A stretch of 64,000 nucleotides of DNA from positions 1 to 64,000 of the forward strand of contig JBBSUC010000026.1 of assembly GCA_038235275.1 (NCBI GenBank), in the 5' to 3' direction. The notes under the pieces are model-generated. The model ran no database searches, was not told the origin of the DNA, and was given only the letters and a program-made list of their open reading frames with translations. Made by a program: the position numbers and the translations under genes. The stretch comes from Persicitalea sp038235275 (lineage in GTDB: Bacteria; Bacteroidota; Bacteroidia; Cytophagales; Spirosomataceae). The first letter of the stretch is position 1; every line of letters starts with the position of its first letter. Below, piece by piece: positions 18,036 to 26,656 of this stretch.

Positions 18036-19144
18036 AAACGCGCGCGACAAACTCGGGTTACCTCATTCAGTTGGACGGTCTTCGCTTTGTGGCCGTGGCG
18101 CTGGTGTTGGTGGATCACTGGCTGGCGGAATTCAACGTGGTACCTTACGGTCCGCTGGGCGTCACACTGTTCTTTGTGCTAAGCGGCTTTCTCATCACCA
18201 GAATTTTGATGGTAAGCCGGGAGAAAAACATTGGGCAGGAAGGCGGCATGGGTCGTTACCTGCGCAAGTTCTTCATCCGCCGGACGCTGCGCATTTTCCC
18301 AATATATTATCTCACCGTTGCCATTCTTTTTGCTTTGAACGTACCGCCCGTCCGCGATACGATCGGCTGGTGCTTGCTGTACGCCACCAACATCTACATC
18401 GCGGTCAATCAACACTGGATGGGGGTAATCGACCACTTCTGGTCGCTGGCGGTGGAGGAGCAGTTTTATATTTTCTTTCCCTTTCTAATTTTTTTGGTAC
18501 CGCGCAAGTGGCTGGTTGAAGCCCTCATCGCGATGGTCGTGCTAAGCGTAGTCCTGCGGCTGTATTTTTATTTGGCAGGCTACGAGTGGATGGTCAACTA
18601 CGTGTCGATGCCCATGTGCCTGGATTCGTTTGGCCTGGGCGGTTTGATGGCCTGGCTGCAACTGCGCCGCCCGGAGCTTTTTACCAAAATTTTCATTAAT
18701 CCAATTTGGATTCTGGTGGGGCTGGCTGCCTGGGTTTTGGTTGTAGTATGGTCAAAATCCTTCGTGGAACTTCATAATATTGCGAACGACGTCGTGGACC
18801 GCTTTGTGAGTTCGGTGTTTTGCGCCTTTCTGATTGGCAAAGCCGTACTGGGTTTTGATGGCTTTATGAAGTGGTTTTTGGAAAACCCGGTCAGCAATTA
18901 TTTGGGCAAAATCAGTTACGGGATGTATTTGTACCATAACTTCGTCTATAATCATTTTCATACCCAACCCGGCCACCCTACCCTGCGGCTCTTGAACAAA
19001 ATTCATAGCTGGTTCCCCATTCTAACGGACTCGATGGCTTTCCAAATGGCATTTTTCTTTATCCTCACCGCCGGGCTGGCCGCTCTATCCTGGCAGTTCA
19101 TCGAAAAACCGATCAATAACCTCAAAGACCGCTACGCCCGGTAA
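18032..19144 (+). CDS. Acyltransferase 3 family (OafA/YrhL-like) membrane O-acyltransferase
   Basis: 370 residues with a GTG start inside a GTGA overlap. It opens with LIQLDGLRFVAVALVLVDHWL (catalytic-type His), then FFVLSGFLITRILM, FFIRRTLRIFPIYYLTV and FWSLAVEEQFYIFFP, the usual motif series of acyltransferase 3. Around ten helices. Such enzymes move acetyl or other acyl groups across the inner membrane to surface sugars. The SGNH lipoprotein at 22846 could complete the transfer on the periplasmic side. Confidence 0.9.
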   Translation: MKTRATNSGYLIQLDGLRFVAVALVLVDHWLAEFNVVPYGPLGVTLFFVLSGFLITRILMVSREKNIGQEGGMGRYLRKFFIRRTLRIFPIYYLTVAILFALNVPPVRDTIGWCLLYATNIYIAVNQHWMGVIDHFWSLAVEEQFYIFFPFLIFLVPRKWLVEALIAMVVLSVVLRLYFYLAGYEWMVNYVSMPMCLDSFGLGGLMAWLQLRRPELFTKIFINPIWILVGLAAWVLVVVWSKSFVELHNIANDVVDRFVSSVFCAFLIGKAVLGFDGFMKWFLENPVSNYLGKISYGMYLYHNFVYNHFHTQPGHPTLRLLNKIHSWFPILTDSMAFQMAFFFILTAGLAALSWQFIEKPINNLKDRYAR

Positions 19145-19189
19145 TCTGAATGTATTTGCCTAATTTTGCAACGTTTTTCAATAGTGGCA

Positions 19190-19303
19190 CAAAGTTCCAA
19201 AGTTCCAAAGGCACAAAGGGTACGGGCCGCCCCACACAACGTTCGCGTAATTGAGAGAGGGTATTTGAGAATCAACAGCACTCATCATTCATCATTCATC
19301 ATT
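19190..19303. repeat. Short tandem repeats in the acyltransferase-GT2 gap
   Basis: Two simple arrays. 19190-19220: octamer CAAAGTTC twice, then CAAAGGCA and CAAAGGG. 19283-19303: CATCATT three times. A related inverted text (CTTTGTG..GGGCCGTCCC..GTGCCTTTG) occurs at about 20131-20166 before the next gene. They make this 170-bp gap poor in ordinary promoter sequence. Confidence 0.75.
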
Positions 19304-19313
19304 CAATAAGACC

Positions 19314-20051
19314 TTGTTACTAAGCATTGTAATGCCCGCCTACAACGAAGCCGACTGCATCGAGAAAGTCGTGGCGAACTGGACGGACTTCCTGAAAAAT
19401 AAGTTTCCGAACGATGAGACGACTCTCGTCGTCATCAACGACGGCTCCAAGGATCGTACGGGAGAGTTGCTGGACAACATGGCCCGCACGAATACGCGGT
19501 TGACGGTGGTCAACCAACCCAACGGCGGCCACGGCAATGCCGTGGTCAACGGCTATAAGAAAGCCGTCGCTCTGAACTCGCAGCACGTCTTCCAAACCGA
19601 CAGCGACGACCAGTTCGTGACCGACGATTTCGGCAAGCTCTGGGAGAAGCGGAATGAATCAAAATTCATTCTGGGTTACCGAGAGATTCGCCACGACGCT
19701 TCCGTCAGACTGTTCATTACCAGGGTACTACGCGGCACCATTTCTACCGTATACGGCACGTATATTCTGGACAGCAATATTCCTTTTCGGTTAATTGAAG
19801 GTAGTTTCTTAAAAAGACTCCTGCAACAATTACCCGATCCGCCACCCTTTGCTCCCAATATTTTCCTGGCGGTTATGGCCAAGAAAGCGGGCGAAAAGCT
19901 TTACGACATTCCCATTACGCACAAAGACCGCGAAACGGGGGAGGTTTCCATCGTCAAGTGGAATTTATGGAAAGTTTGCCTCCGCAGCTTCCGCGAACTC
20001 CTCCGCTTCCGTATCGAGCTGAATGATAAAGTCAAAGCGTTACGAGAATGA
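19314..20051 (+). CDS. GT2 family glycosyltransferase
   Basis: 245 residues. A TTG at 19314 is the only start that keeps the first beta-strand (LLSIVMPAYNE). GT-A motifs: VVINDGSKDRTGELL, NGGHGNAVVNGYKKA and HVFQTDSDDQF (a DxD-type motif). No membrane helices, unlike the fused GT2 at 13430. The C-terminus is basic and may associate with the membrane. Likely adds a sugar to the surface glycan of this cluster. Short tandem repeats flank it on both sides. Confidence 0.87.
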   Translation: MLLSIVMPAYNEADCIEKVVANWTDFLKNKFPNDETTLVVINDGSKDRTGELLDNMARTNTRLTVVNQPNGGHGNAVVNGYKKAVALNSQHVFQTDSDDQFVTDDFGKLWEKRNESKFILGYREIRHDASVRLFITRVLRGTISTVYGTYILDSNIPFRLIEGSFLKRLLQQLPDPPPFAPNIFLAVMAKKAGEKLYDIPITHKDRETGEVSIVKWNLWKVCLRSFRELLRFRIELNDKVKALRE

Positions 20052-20053
20052 TT

Positions 20054-20081
20054 GAGTGATGAGTGATGAGTGATGAGTGAT
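20054..20081. repeat. Heptamer tandem repeat GAGTGAT x4
   Basis: Four exact copies of GAGTGAT (rotated, GATGAGT) directly after the GT2 stop. The CATCATT array at 19283-19303 is, on the other strand, GATGAAT, one base away. So related heptamers flank this gene in opposite orientation. Confidence 0.85.
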
Positions 20082-20178
20082 GAGCAAAAGTCAGGTCTTC
20101 AACTTCATGTACTCATTCGCTAAACTAAACTTTGTGCGGCATGGGCCGTCCCACTTCGTGCCTTTGCCCCATTAAACC

Positions 20179-22845
20179 TTGCCACTAAAACGATACGCCA
20201 TACCGCTTCTGATTGTCGCTATTTTGGCGGTGGCTGGCTATTTTTTGTTCAAAGGTGAGCATTCTCGGGCGGCCTGGGCCTATATTCCGGCGAACGCAGC
20301 AGCGGTAATTACCAGCAGCCGTTTGCAGGATTCTACCTTCCTGGTTACCGAGTCTGCTATCAATGTCAAGCAGTTTCCGCTGATCAACGAGGCGGGAGGC
20401 AGCTTATCGCTATTGCTCTGGATCACACCCGATCAACGCGTTTTTGAGCGGACGCTGCGTGGAAAAACCCTCACGTATTCCTACCATCCGCGCACTTCTT
20501 CCGGTTTTGGCCTCATTCTCTACGTTCCTCTGGCTAACGAGACGGAATTGGATTGGTGGTCGAAGCCAAATCGCCAGGATATGCGGGTCCTGCGGCATTC
20601 TTTCCAGGGAGTATCCATTACCGACATCAATGACTTAAAATCAAAGCCGGTCTGTTCGTACATTATCAAAGACAATTATTTAATAATCAGTCAATACGGC
20701 GATTTGATCGAGGACGTACTACGTCGTACCACTGAGCGAGTCAGTCAGTTTGCGCTGGAAGATCAGTTTCGGAAAGTGGACGAGTCCAAATTTGGGCTGA
20801 ATGTGTATTTGAAGAATACGGTTTGGAAATCGCTGCTGGCCGGTTCCGTTTCTTCCCAACCTGCCCTCGCGGAATACTTCCAACTCCTACCCGCCTTGCA
20901 AGACTATCATTTGGCAGAAAATGATAAAGCCAAGGTAGTTTTTGAGTCAATCGGCGGTAAAAGAGGCAAAAGTTATTTGGCGGAGTGGCTTGACGATCAG
21001 GAAGGTAAATCGTTCCGCCGTCATCAATACATCTCCCAGCAAACCTCACTATTTTTTCGGGTGGCGAGCGGGGATAGCCTCGATTTCAAAGAAAATTTTC
21101 AGGACTGGCACGACGATTTTTCCACACCCGCCTGGGAAAAGCTTAAGTATTATATCGGCAGCGACCGGAAGGCACTTGTCAATAATGTGGGCTCGGAATT
21201 GATTCTTTGCCAAATCGAGGGCAACAACAGCATTACCGACGGCAAGCTCGCGCTGGTGGAGTACGCCAACTACGACAAATTGCGGCCCATTCTTACCAAA
21301 CTGGCTAAGTTATCGACCAGCGAATCCAATGTTTCGCTCGACAAATACCAGGGCTACGACCTGTTTTCCGTTCCCATTCCCGAACTTCCGGCGGCGCTGT
21401 ATGGTACGCTGTTCAGTGGGTTTCCCCGAACGTTCATCACTTATGTGGCTCCCTATTTGGTGCTAAGCAACAGTTCGCAGGGTTTGCGCAATTACATTTC
21501 CGATTTTGAAAACCGCATTACCTGGCAGCAGTCGCCCGAATTGGACAGTGTTTTGATTTCCAAACAATCGCCGTCGCAACTAGCCCTGGTAGCCAGCCTG
21601 CGCAAGATTAGCAGCAGTCGCAACACTGGCGGTATATTTTCCGAAAAGGTCGAGAGCGTACTTTTCGAGTGCCGACTGAATGGTAGCAAAGTAATTCCGC
21701 AAATCACTATTTTACCCAAAAAGCGACGTACCTCCGGCAAAGTGCTGAACCGTACTTTCCTGGCCGGAGAAATCGAGTGGAAAGAAGGCAACGACTTGCT
21801 GATTGCCATTTCCCAAAATAAGGAAGCAGGCGCCAGGCAGTTGTTACTCACCGATGAGAAAAATCGCTTGCTCCGACCCGATGCCGGTTACGGCAAAGCT
21901 GTTTCTTTCACAACACTTGACGGGCCACTGGTCGGTTCTCCATTGAGGGTAGACTTCTTAAATATTGGCCGTCAGCAACTTATCCTGACTACGGCGCGGA
22001 GCCTGTATGCCATCGACGAGGACGAAAACGGCGTCGTTACGCCGTTCCGGGTCGGAATTCCGTCGGGGCAAAATATTGCGAAGTTGATTCGCATCGAAGG
22101 TAGCAGCGAAGGCAGCAGCCGTTTCGTCATCATCGATGCCGCCGAAAATTTATTTTTGTGGGAAACGCCGGGCAAGATACCCCGCAAAATTAACCGCTTC
22201 AAAAATTTCCCGGGCCTGGAATTGCCCGTTGTATCGCTCAATCAGTTGGGAAGCCGTTCGCTGATCGTCACTCAGGAAAACGGATTGATTTATCTTATCA
22301 AGGAGGACGGTACCGTGCAGCCGGGCTTTCCCGTCGATATGCTCAAGCGGATTTCGGGCGCATTTGCCTGGTCACAAAACGCTGCCACCGGCCAGCCTGA
22401 GCTAGTAGGCGTGAGCACCCTGGGCGAACTACTCCGCGCCGACCTGGCGGGAAATATTTTGGAGCGAAGGCAACTGTACCGGCCGGAGGCATCGTCCAAA
22501 TTCAGCACACTTTTTGACGACAATTCGCTGGACTGGCTGCTATTGAGGGTTTCCAATACCCGCGCCGCCATTTTGAATCAGGACGGTAACGAATTGTTCG
22601 AGATCGAAAATATTGCTCCCAAATCTGTCTTGCAATACCATTATTTTGGGGTAGACAACCGCTTTATATCCATTAGTTCGGGCGGCTATACTTCCCTCTT
22701 TGACCTGACGGGGCGTCGGCTGGGTGACAAACCCATTCCATCCGAACTGCCCGTGAAAATTTCCTACCAGCCTTCTTATTATAAAATATTTATCTTCGCC
22801 CGGCAAGCCGGGAAGTACCAGACCTGGACCATAAAAATCCGCTGA
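20179..22845 (+). CDS. Large envelope protein with N-terminal membrane anchor, beta-propeller-like C-terminus
   Basis: 888 residues, TTG start (no ATG or GTG fits). Residues about 6-23 form a single membrane segment. The next 500 contain recurring 'LRDYHLAEND..FESIGGKRG' and 'PYLVLSNSSQGLRNYI' patterns reminiscent of DUF3352-like proteins. The last 350 (RQQLILTTARSLYAIDEDENGVVTPF, SLIVTQENGLIYLIKEDGTVQPGFP) repeat a strand pattern like PQQ/WD-type beta-propeller blades. Function unknown. It lies in the glycan cluster, directly before the SGNH lipoprotein with no gap. Confidence 0.65.
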   Translation: MPLKRYAIPLLIVAILAVAGYFLFKGEHSRAAWAYIPANAAAVITSSRLQDSTFLVTESAINVKQFPLINEAGGSLSLLLWITPDQRVFERTLRGKTLTYSYHPRTSSGFGLILYVPLANETELDWWSKPNRQDMRVLRHSFQGVSITDINDLKSKPVCSYIIKDNYLIISQYGDLIEDVLRRTTERVSQFALEDQFRKVDESKFGLNVYLKNTVWKSLLAGSVSSQPALAEYFQLLPALQDYHLAENDKAKVVFESIGGKRGKSYLAEWLDDQEGKSFRRHQYISQQTSLFFRVASGDSLDFKENFQDWHDDFSTPAWEKLKYYIGSDRKALVNNVGSELILCQIEGNNSITDGKLALVEYANYDKLRPILTKLAKLSTSESNVSLDKYQGYDLFSVPIPELPAALYGTLFSGFPRTFITYVAPYLVLSNSSQGLRNYISDFENRITWQQSPELDSVLISKQSPSQLALVASLRKISSSRNTGGIFSEKVESVLFECRLNGSKVIPQITILPKKRRTSGKVLNRTFLAGEIEWKEGNDLLIAISQNKEAGARQLLLTDEKNRLLRPDAGYGKAVSFTTLDGPLVGSPLRVDFLNIGRQQLILTTARSLYAIDEDENGVVTPFRVGIPSGQNIAKLIRIEGSSEGSSRFVIIDAAENLFLWETPGKIPRKINRFKNFPGLELPVVSLNQLGSRSLIVTQENGLIYLIKEDGTVQPGFPVDMLKRISGAFAWSQNAATGQPELVGVSTLGELLRADLAGNILERRQLYRPEASSKFSTLFDDNSLDWLLLRVSNTRAAILNQDGNELFEIENIAPKSVLQYHYFGVDNRFISISSGGYTSLFDLTGRRLGDKPIPSELPVKISYQPSYYKIFIFARQAGKYQTWTIKIR

Positions 22846-23871
22846 TTGGTGAAGATCGTTCGAATCATAGTGCTGCTTTTTTTTGGTGCCATCTGGCTGG
22901 CCGGATGCAGCAATGAGATTCTCTTCACGCTTTACAAAGCCGAGATTATTCCCGACGATTATCGCTACGGCGATTTGTATCGATTGTCCAATCTGGCAGA
23001 GTTCAAAGATCCCAGACAAGAATGTCCTAGCCTTCCAATTGAGCAGCCGACCCAAAAAGTCGCTTTGTACATTATCGGCGACAGCTTCACCGAAAAACAG
23101 CGTATCGACTCCTCTGACTTTGCCGTAACCCGGTACCAATGGGCGCACTGGGGCGAGAATCTACACTTCAACCTGGATACTACTTTTACCAATATAATCT
23201 TGCTGGAATCAGTAGAGAGGAATGTGCGCCCCCATTTCGGAACGCCCATCGCCAATGTCATTCCCGACACCGCCACCTTCATCGCCCACCCGGCCGATAC
23301 CCGTTTCATGCATCAAATCGACGCGATATTCGCGTCCGATGGCGTCGAAGATCGACTCAATACAATCTTGTTTCAGTTCGACCCAATGCTGAAATTCAGG
23401 GAAATGAAAAGCTGGATCAACCAAAATTTCTTCAACCGAACTGATCCGAAGGTGACGCTTTCGAGTGATGGCAACACGCTGGCTTATTATGAAGACACTG
23501 ACAGTACGTTGATAAACTCTTCTTATAACCACGTCTCCAACGCCGAAATCGACTCGTTGGTGGCGGTCATTAATTTTGATAAAACTTTTTTGAAAGGCCT
23601 GGGATTCGACGAAGTTTGGTTCTCGATTATCCCCAATAAAGCCACTATTTTAATGCCGGATTATGCTGTCTACAATCACATTATTGACCGGATTTACCGA
23701 CATTCTACACTTAGAGTGGAATCCATTGGCGTGCTGAATGATTTCAGGAAAATGAAGCAAAATACCTATCTCAAAGGTGATTCCCATTGGTCATGTTCAG
23801 GACAGCGAATATGGCTCGAAAAGGTGAATCAGCGAGTTTTGGAGAGTAGCGGAATTTATAATATCCCGTAG
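22846..23871 (+). CDS. SGNH/AlgX-AlgJ-like lipoprotein, candidate glycan O-acetyltransferase
   Basis: 341 residues. The TTG at 22846 follows the previous stop directly; a GTG one codon later is equally possible. Lipobox WLAGC (Cys21). SGNH motifs: IIGDSF (Ser80, block I) and GDSHWS near the C-terminus (Asp312, His314, block V), the arrangement in AlgX/AlgJ proteins that O-acetylate alginate and other exopolysaccharides in the periplasm. With the acyltransferase at 18032 this gives a plausible two-step acetylation route. Family assignment rests on the motifs, not on a search. Confidence 0.65.
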   Translation: MVKIVRIIVLLFFGAIWLAGCSNEILFTLYKAEIIPDDYRYGDLYRLSNLAEFKDPRQECPSLPIEQPTQKVALYIIGDSFTEKQRIDSSDFAVTRYQWAHWGENLHFNLDTTFTNIILLESVERNVRPHFGTPIANVIPDTATFIAHPADTRFMHQIDAIFASDGVEDRLNTILFQFDPMLKFREMKSWINQNFFNRTDPKVTLSSDGNTLAYYEDTDSTLINSSYNHVSNAEIDSLVAVINFDKTFLKGLGFDEVWFSIIPNKATILMPDYAVYNHIIDRIYRHSTLRVESIGVLNDFRKMKQNTYLKGDSHWSCSGQRIWLEKVNQRVLESSGIYNIP

Positions 23872-23913
23872 CTAGTATTGTCGGCTAATGACACACACCA
23901 AAATAATGGCCTA

Positions 23914-24414
23914 ATGAAAAAGTATTATCTAACAATAATCGGGGTTCTTTATTTGAACTCCTGCGTGTTCAGTCAAAGATCCTTACTTTTTATAAAGAAT
24001 AATTCACGTTACGCCACCTACCGAATCGGGGAAGAAATTTCTTTTTCTGTCGTCGAAAGCAAACAGCGGATAACGCAGAAAATTGTGGGATTCAAGGATA
24101 GTCTGATTGTCTTTCACTCCTTCAAGCTACCTGTACAAGCTATCTCAGCCTTGTTTGTAGATGAGAAAACAAAAAGGTGGTATCCCCTGCGCTACAAATA
24201 CGATAAAATATTGCCCATAGCGGGGGCGGAGTACCTGGTAGCCGACGCGGTAGTCTCCCGGCAACTCAGACCCAACACTGTGTTGATCAGCGGGCTATTA
24301 GTGGGTGGAGGGCTACTTGCCCGAAAGCTAATCGGGGATCGAATTACGGTAAAAGGGAAGCGGAGGCTGGTAATTACGGGGAATGAGGCGGGGCGACTGG
24401 GGACGTATAAATGA
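23914..24414 (+). CDS. Hypothetical secreted or membrane-anchored protein
   Basis: 166 residues from the ATG at 23914. A signal peptide (about 1-20, ending VFSQ) precedes a basic domain with a beta-rich start (YRIGEEISFSVVESKQRITQKIVGF) and a second hydrophobic stretch near 120-137 (VLISGLLVGGGLL). Similar proteins are common in Bacteroidota but uncharacterised. It closes the plus-strand run and converges on the toxin gene with 6 bp between them. Confidence 0.6.
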   Translation: MKKYYLTIIGVLYLNSCVFSQRSLLFIKNNSRYATYRIGEEISFSVVESKQRITQKIVGFKDSLIVFHSFKLPVQAISALFVDEKTKRWYPLRYKYDKILPIAGAEYLVADAVVSRQLRPNTVLISGLLVGGGLLARKLIGDRITVKGKRRLVITGNEAGRLGTYK

Positions 24415-24420
24415 TTTTCT

Positions 24421-24837
24421 TTACTTTATCCCAAGCACTTCTTTGAATTCGTCGAACTTAATCACAGATACGGGAGGAAATAGCCGCTCGATGTTTCTCA
24501 GTCTTATTAAGTGCCGATCGTCGCTTACCAGATAATCAACATTCGCACCGATGGCGCAATCGACAAATTTATTATCTTCTGGGTCGTCTATTACTAGCTT
24601 CCATTTAAAATAAGGTTCGTAGCGAATGGTATTTGTAGCCGCTAGAAGAATGGGCAGAACAACCTCTACTGCATCTTCGCCAAACTTAGAACCAATCATC
24701 TCGGCATATTCAGAGATAATTTCGTTGCTGAATACCCATTCAAACTTTTTGCTAATAAAAGCATCGTATAGCCAACGCTTTGAACCGTTGTTTGGCACAG
24801 AATTCAAGAGTCCATTGGTATCGATAATTGCCTTCAC
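24421..24837 (-). CDS. PIN-domain toxin of a type II toxin-antitoxin pair
   Basis: 138 residues. PIN fold: MKAIIDTNGLL (first acidic residue Asp6), FSNEIISEYAEMI (central Glu) and DPEDNKFVDCAI..VDYLVSDDRHL (C-terminal Asp set). It matches the 'putative toxin component, PIN family' group (VapC-related RNases). It overlaps the upstream small gene by 4 bp, as toxin-antitoxin pairs do. Confidence 0.87.
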   Translation of the reverse strand: MKAIIDTNGLLNSVPNNGSKRWLYDAFISKKFEWVFSNEIISEYAEMIGSKFGEDAVEVVLPILLAATNTIRYEPYFKWKLVIDDPEDNKFVDCAIGANVDYLVSDDRHLIRLRNIERLFPPVSVIKFDEFKEVLGIK

Positions 24838-25079
24838 TTGCTCCGCATCTTAATTTTTTTCAAATATTCCGTGCGGTTTTCATTGATTGCTGCTGTGTCT
24901 CTTTCGATGTCTTCGGCGGTAATACCTCTTTCTTTCATTGCGCGTCCTATCACAGTATCTAGCTCCTGGGAAAGATGCTTTACTATGACATCCCGCAAAG
25001 AAGAAAGTTCGGCATCGGTCATGGAAGACCGCGCTTGAAAAAGCTCCAAAAGAATCATTTGGGCATCATTGAGCTTCAT
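24834..25079 (-). CDS. Antitoxin partner of the PIN toxin
   Basis: 81 residues from the ATG at 25079 (an upstream extension to 25121 would run into the tRNA terminator). Mostly helical and charged: MKLNDAQMILLELFQ then LSSLRDVIVKHLSQELD and a Lys/Arg-rich tail. No clear DNA-binding fold can be named. Upstream position and the 4-bp overlap with the toxin gene support the antitoxin role; such partners usually bind the toxin and repress their own promoter. Confidence 0.7.
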   Translation of the reverse strand: MKLNDAQMILLELFQARSSMTDAELSSLRDVIVKHLSQELDTVIGRAMKERGITAEDIERDTAAINENRTEYLKKIKMRSK

Positions 25080-25121
25080 GGTTTCAAGATTTTTAATGAA
25101 GTGAATTTCCAAATATAACAA

Positions 25122-25151
25122 AATCCCCGCAAGCCTGGGCTTACGGGGATT
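25122..25151 (-). terminator. Terminator 3' of tRNA-Val
   Basis: Near-perfect hairpin AATCCCCG-c-AAGC-ctgg-GCTT-a-CGGGGATT, followed on the minus strand by TTTGTT. It lies 13 bp past the tRNA 3' end and separates the tRNA from the toxin-antitoxin operon. Confidence 0.8.
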
Positions 25152-25164
25152 AGAGATAATTGAG

Positions 25165-25239
25165 TAGGACGTAGCGGGCTCGAACCGCTGACCTCCGCCC
25201 TGTCAAGGCGGCGCTCTGAACCAACTGAGCTAACATCCT
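25165..25239 (-). tRNA. tRNA-Val (anticodon GAC)
   Basis: 75 nt on the minus strand. Acceptor arms AGGATGT/ACGTCCT, D-arm GCTC-AGTTGGTTCA-GAGC, anticodon arm CCGCC-TTGACAG-GGCGG (anticodon GAC), variable loop AGGTC, T-arm AGCGG-TTCGAGC-CCGCT, discriminator A; CCA is not encoded. The plus-strand reading of the anticodon arm would show GTC (Asp), but the D-loop and the TTCGA T-loop are correct only on the minus strand. Confidence 0.95.
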
Positions 25240-25250
25240 TCGATTGGGTG

Positions 25251-25279
25251 CAAAGATACTAATTTGCCGGATTTTGCAA
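25251..25279 (-). promoter_or_regulatory. Promoter of tRNA-Val
   Basis: On the minus strand: TTG (25279-25277), 18-bp spacer, TATCTTTG (25258-25251), 11 bp before the tRNA 5' end. It matches the Bacteroidota -33/-7 consensus. The -33 box lies inside the end of the MFS gene. Confidence 0.6.
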
Positions 25280-26572
25280 GCGGTAACGGTAGACTTTTTG
25301 CGAAGGAATGCGCGAAAGAAGCAGCAATCCACCGATAAAAATTACCATCAGCGCCAGCACGCTGTTGCGCATACTGCCCGTCATCTGCTCCACAAAGCCA
25401 TACACCAGCGTCCCGACGACAACCGACGACTTTTCGGCAACATCGTAGAAACTGAAATAAGAAGCCGTATCCTCCGTGTCTTCGGGAATAAGCTTGGAGT
25501 AAGTCGCTCGCGAGAGCGCCTGTACGCCGCCCATGACCATCCCCACGACCGCCGCCAAGACGTAAAATTCGTTGGCCTGAGTGATATAATACGCTCCCAG
25601 GCAAACCCCAATCCAAATCGTTACGCCGATCATCAGGGCGTAAATATTACCCACTTTCGAGGAAAGATAGGAGAAGGCATAAGACCCGGCGATACCCACG
25701 ATTTGGATCACGAGTACCGTAATAATCAAACTCTGCGCGGGTAGTTTCAACTCGATAGCCCCGAAAATCGACGCTACGTACATGACGGTCTGTACGCCCA
25801 TATTGAAGATAAAAAAGGCGGTGAGGTACTTGGGCAAGTGCACCTGCGTCCGCATTTGGCCGTACACTTTCCGCAATTCCCGAAAGCCGTTGAACAGCCA
25901 GTTGCCCTCCGGCTTCTTGCCAAAAGAATTCTCGGGCAAGTACTTGAACGGAATTTGGGCGAAGCCAATCCACCAGATGCCGACGGTCAGGAACGAGATA
26001 CGGGCAGGAAGCGCCTTGTCGGTAATACCATAGACATCGGGAAACAGCACCATCGTGAGGTTGAATATCAGTAAGATCACACTACCGATGTAGCCCAGCG
26101 AAAAACCGCGCGCGCTGTATCGGTCGAAGTTTTCTTCGGTGGCTATTTCTGGCAGGAAAGAGTAGTAGAATACGATGCTGCCGGAATACCCGACCAAACT
26201 TGCCACGAACATAAGCACCCCGAACGTGGTGGTTTCACGGGTAAAAAAATAGAGCATCGCGCAACAAACCGCGCCCGAGTAGCAGAAGATTTTCATGAAC
26301 AACTTCTTGCGCCCCGTGTAATCGGCAATGGCGGTGCAGAAGGGAATCAGCAGTACGACCAGCAGAAACGAAAAAGAAACCGCGTAGGAAAACAGCACGG
26401 AATTCTTGATCGAAAGGCCCAGAAAATCAACGACTGCCCCGCCCTGCGCGTTGAGCGCCGTCGCGGTGAAATAAACCGGAAATATGCTGGAAGTAATCAC
26501 CAGCGGATGCACTGAGTTGGCCCAGTCGTACATGCACCAGGCGTTGATGGTGCGGGGGTTGTTTTTTTTCAA
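25259..26572 (-). CDS. MFS transporter, UMF1 (Atg22-like) family
   Basis: 437 residues with a TTG start at 26572. Twelve predicted helices. The N-terminus INAWCMYDWANSVHPLVITSSIFPVYF carries the YDWANS signature of UMF1/Atg22-type permeases, and GYSGSIVFYYSFLPEIA and GGVQALSRATYSKLIP are also typical. Substrate unknown; Atg22 relatives move amino acids. The 3' end carries the -33 element of the tRNA promoter. Confidence 0.87.
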   Translation of the reverse strand: MKKNNPRTINAWCMYDWANSVHPLVITSSIFPVYFTATALNAQGGAVVDFLGLSIKNSVLFSYAVSFSFLLVVLLIPFCTAIADYTGRKKLFMKIFCYSGAVCCAMLYFFTRETTTFGVLMFVASLVGYSGSIVFYYSFLPEIATEENFDRYSARGFSLGYIGSVILLIFNLTMVLFPDVYGITDKALPARISFLTVGIWWIGFAQIPFKYLPENSFGKKPEGNWLFNGFRELRKVYGQMRTQVHLPKYLTAFFIFNMGVQTVMYVASIFGAIELKLPAQSLIITVLVIQIVGIAGSYAFSYLSSKVGNIYALMIGVTIWIGVCLGAYYITQANEFYVLAAVVGMVMGGVQALSRATYSKLIPEDTEDTASYFSFYDVAEKSSVVVGTLVYGFVEQMTGSMRNSVLALMVIFIGGLLLLSRIPSQKVYRYRLQNPAN

Positions 26573-26646
26573 TTAGTGAATTAGTGAATGTCGGAATGTC
26601 GGAATTAGATACTACCAGCGAAAGCAATATTTACTAATTCCGACAT
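26573..26646. repeat. Octamer tandem repeats with a 13-bp inverted repeat
   Basis: TTAGTGAA twice (26573-26588), then TGTCGGAA twice (26589-26604). ATGTCGGAATTAG (26596-26608) is repeated inverted as CTAATTCCGACAT (26634-26646) with a 25-bp loop. The structure fills the gap between the DUF1080 stop and the MFS start and could act as an attenuator or processing site. Confidence 0.7.
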
Positions 26647-26656
26647 CCGCAATTAC

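Noticed and set aside
19190..20081. Insertion-sequence ends around the GT2 gene
   Set aside because: The flanking repeats are simple tandem heptamers and octamers, not terminal inverted repeats, and there is no transposase.
25165..25239. tRNA-Asp(GTC) on the plus strand
   Set aside because: The anticodon arm can be read that way, but the D-loop and the TTCGA T-loop are correct only on the minus strand, giving Val(GAC).
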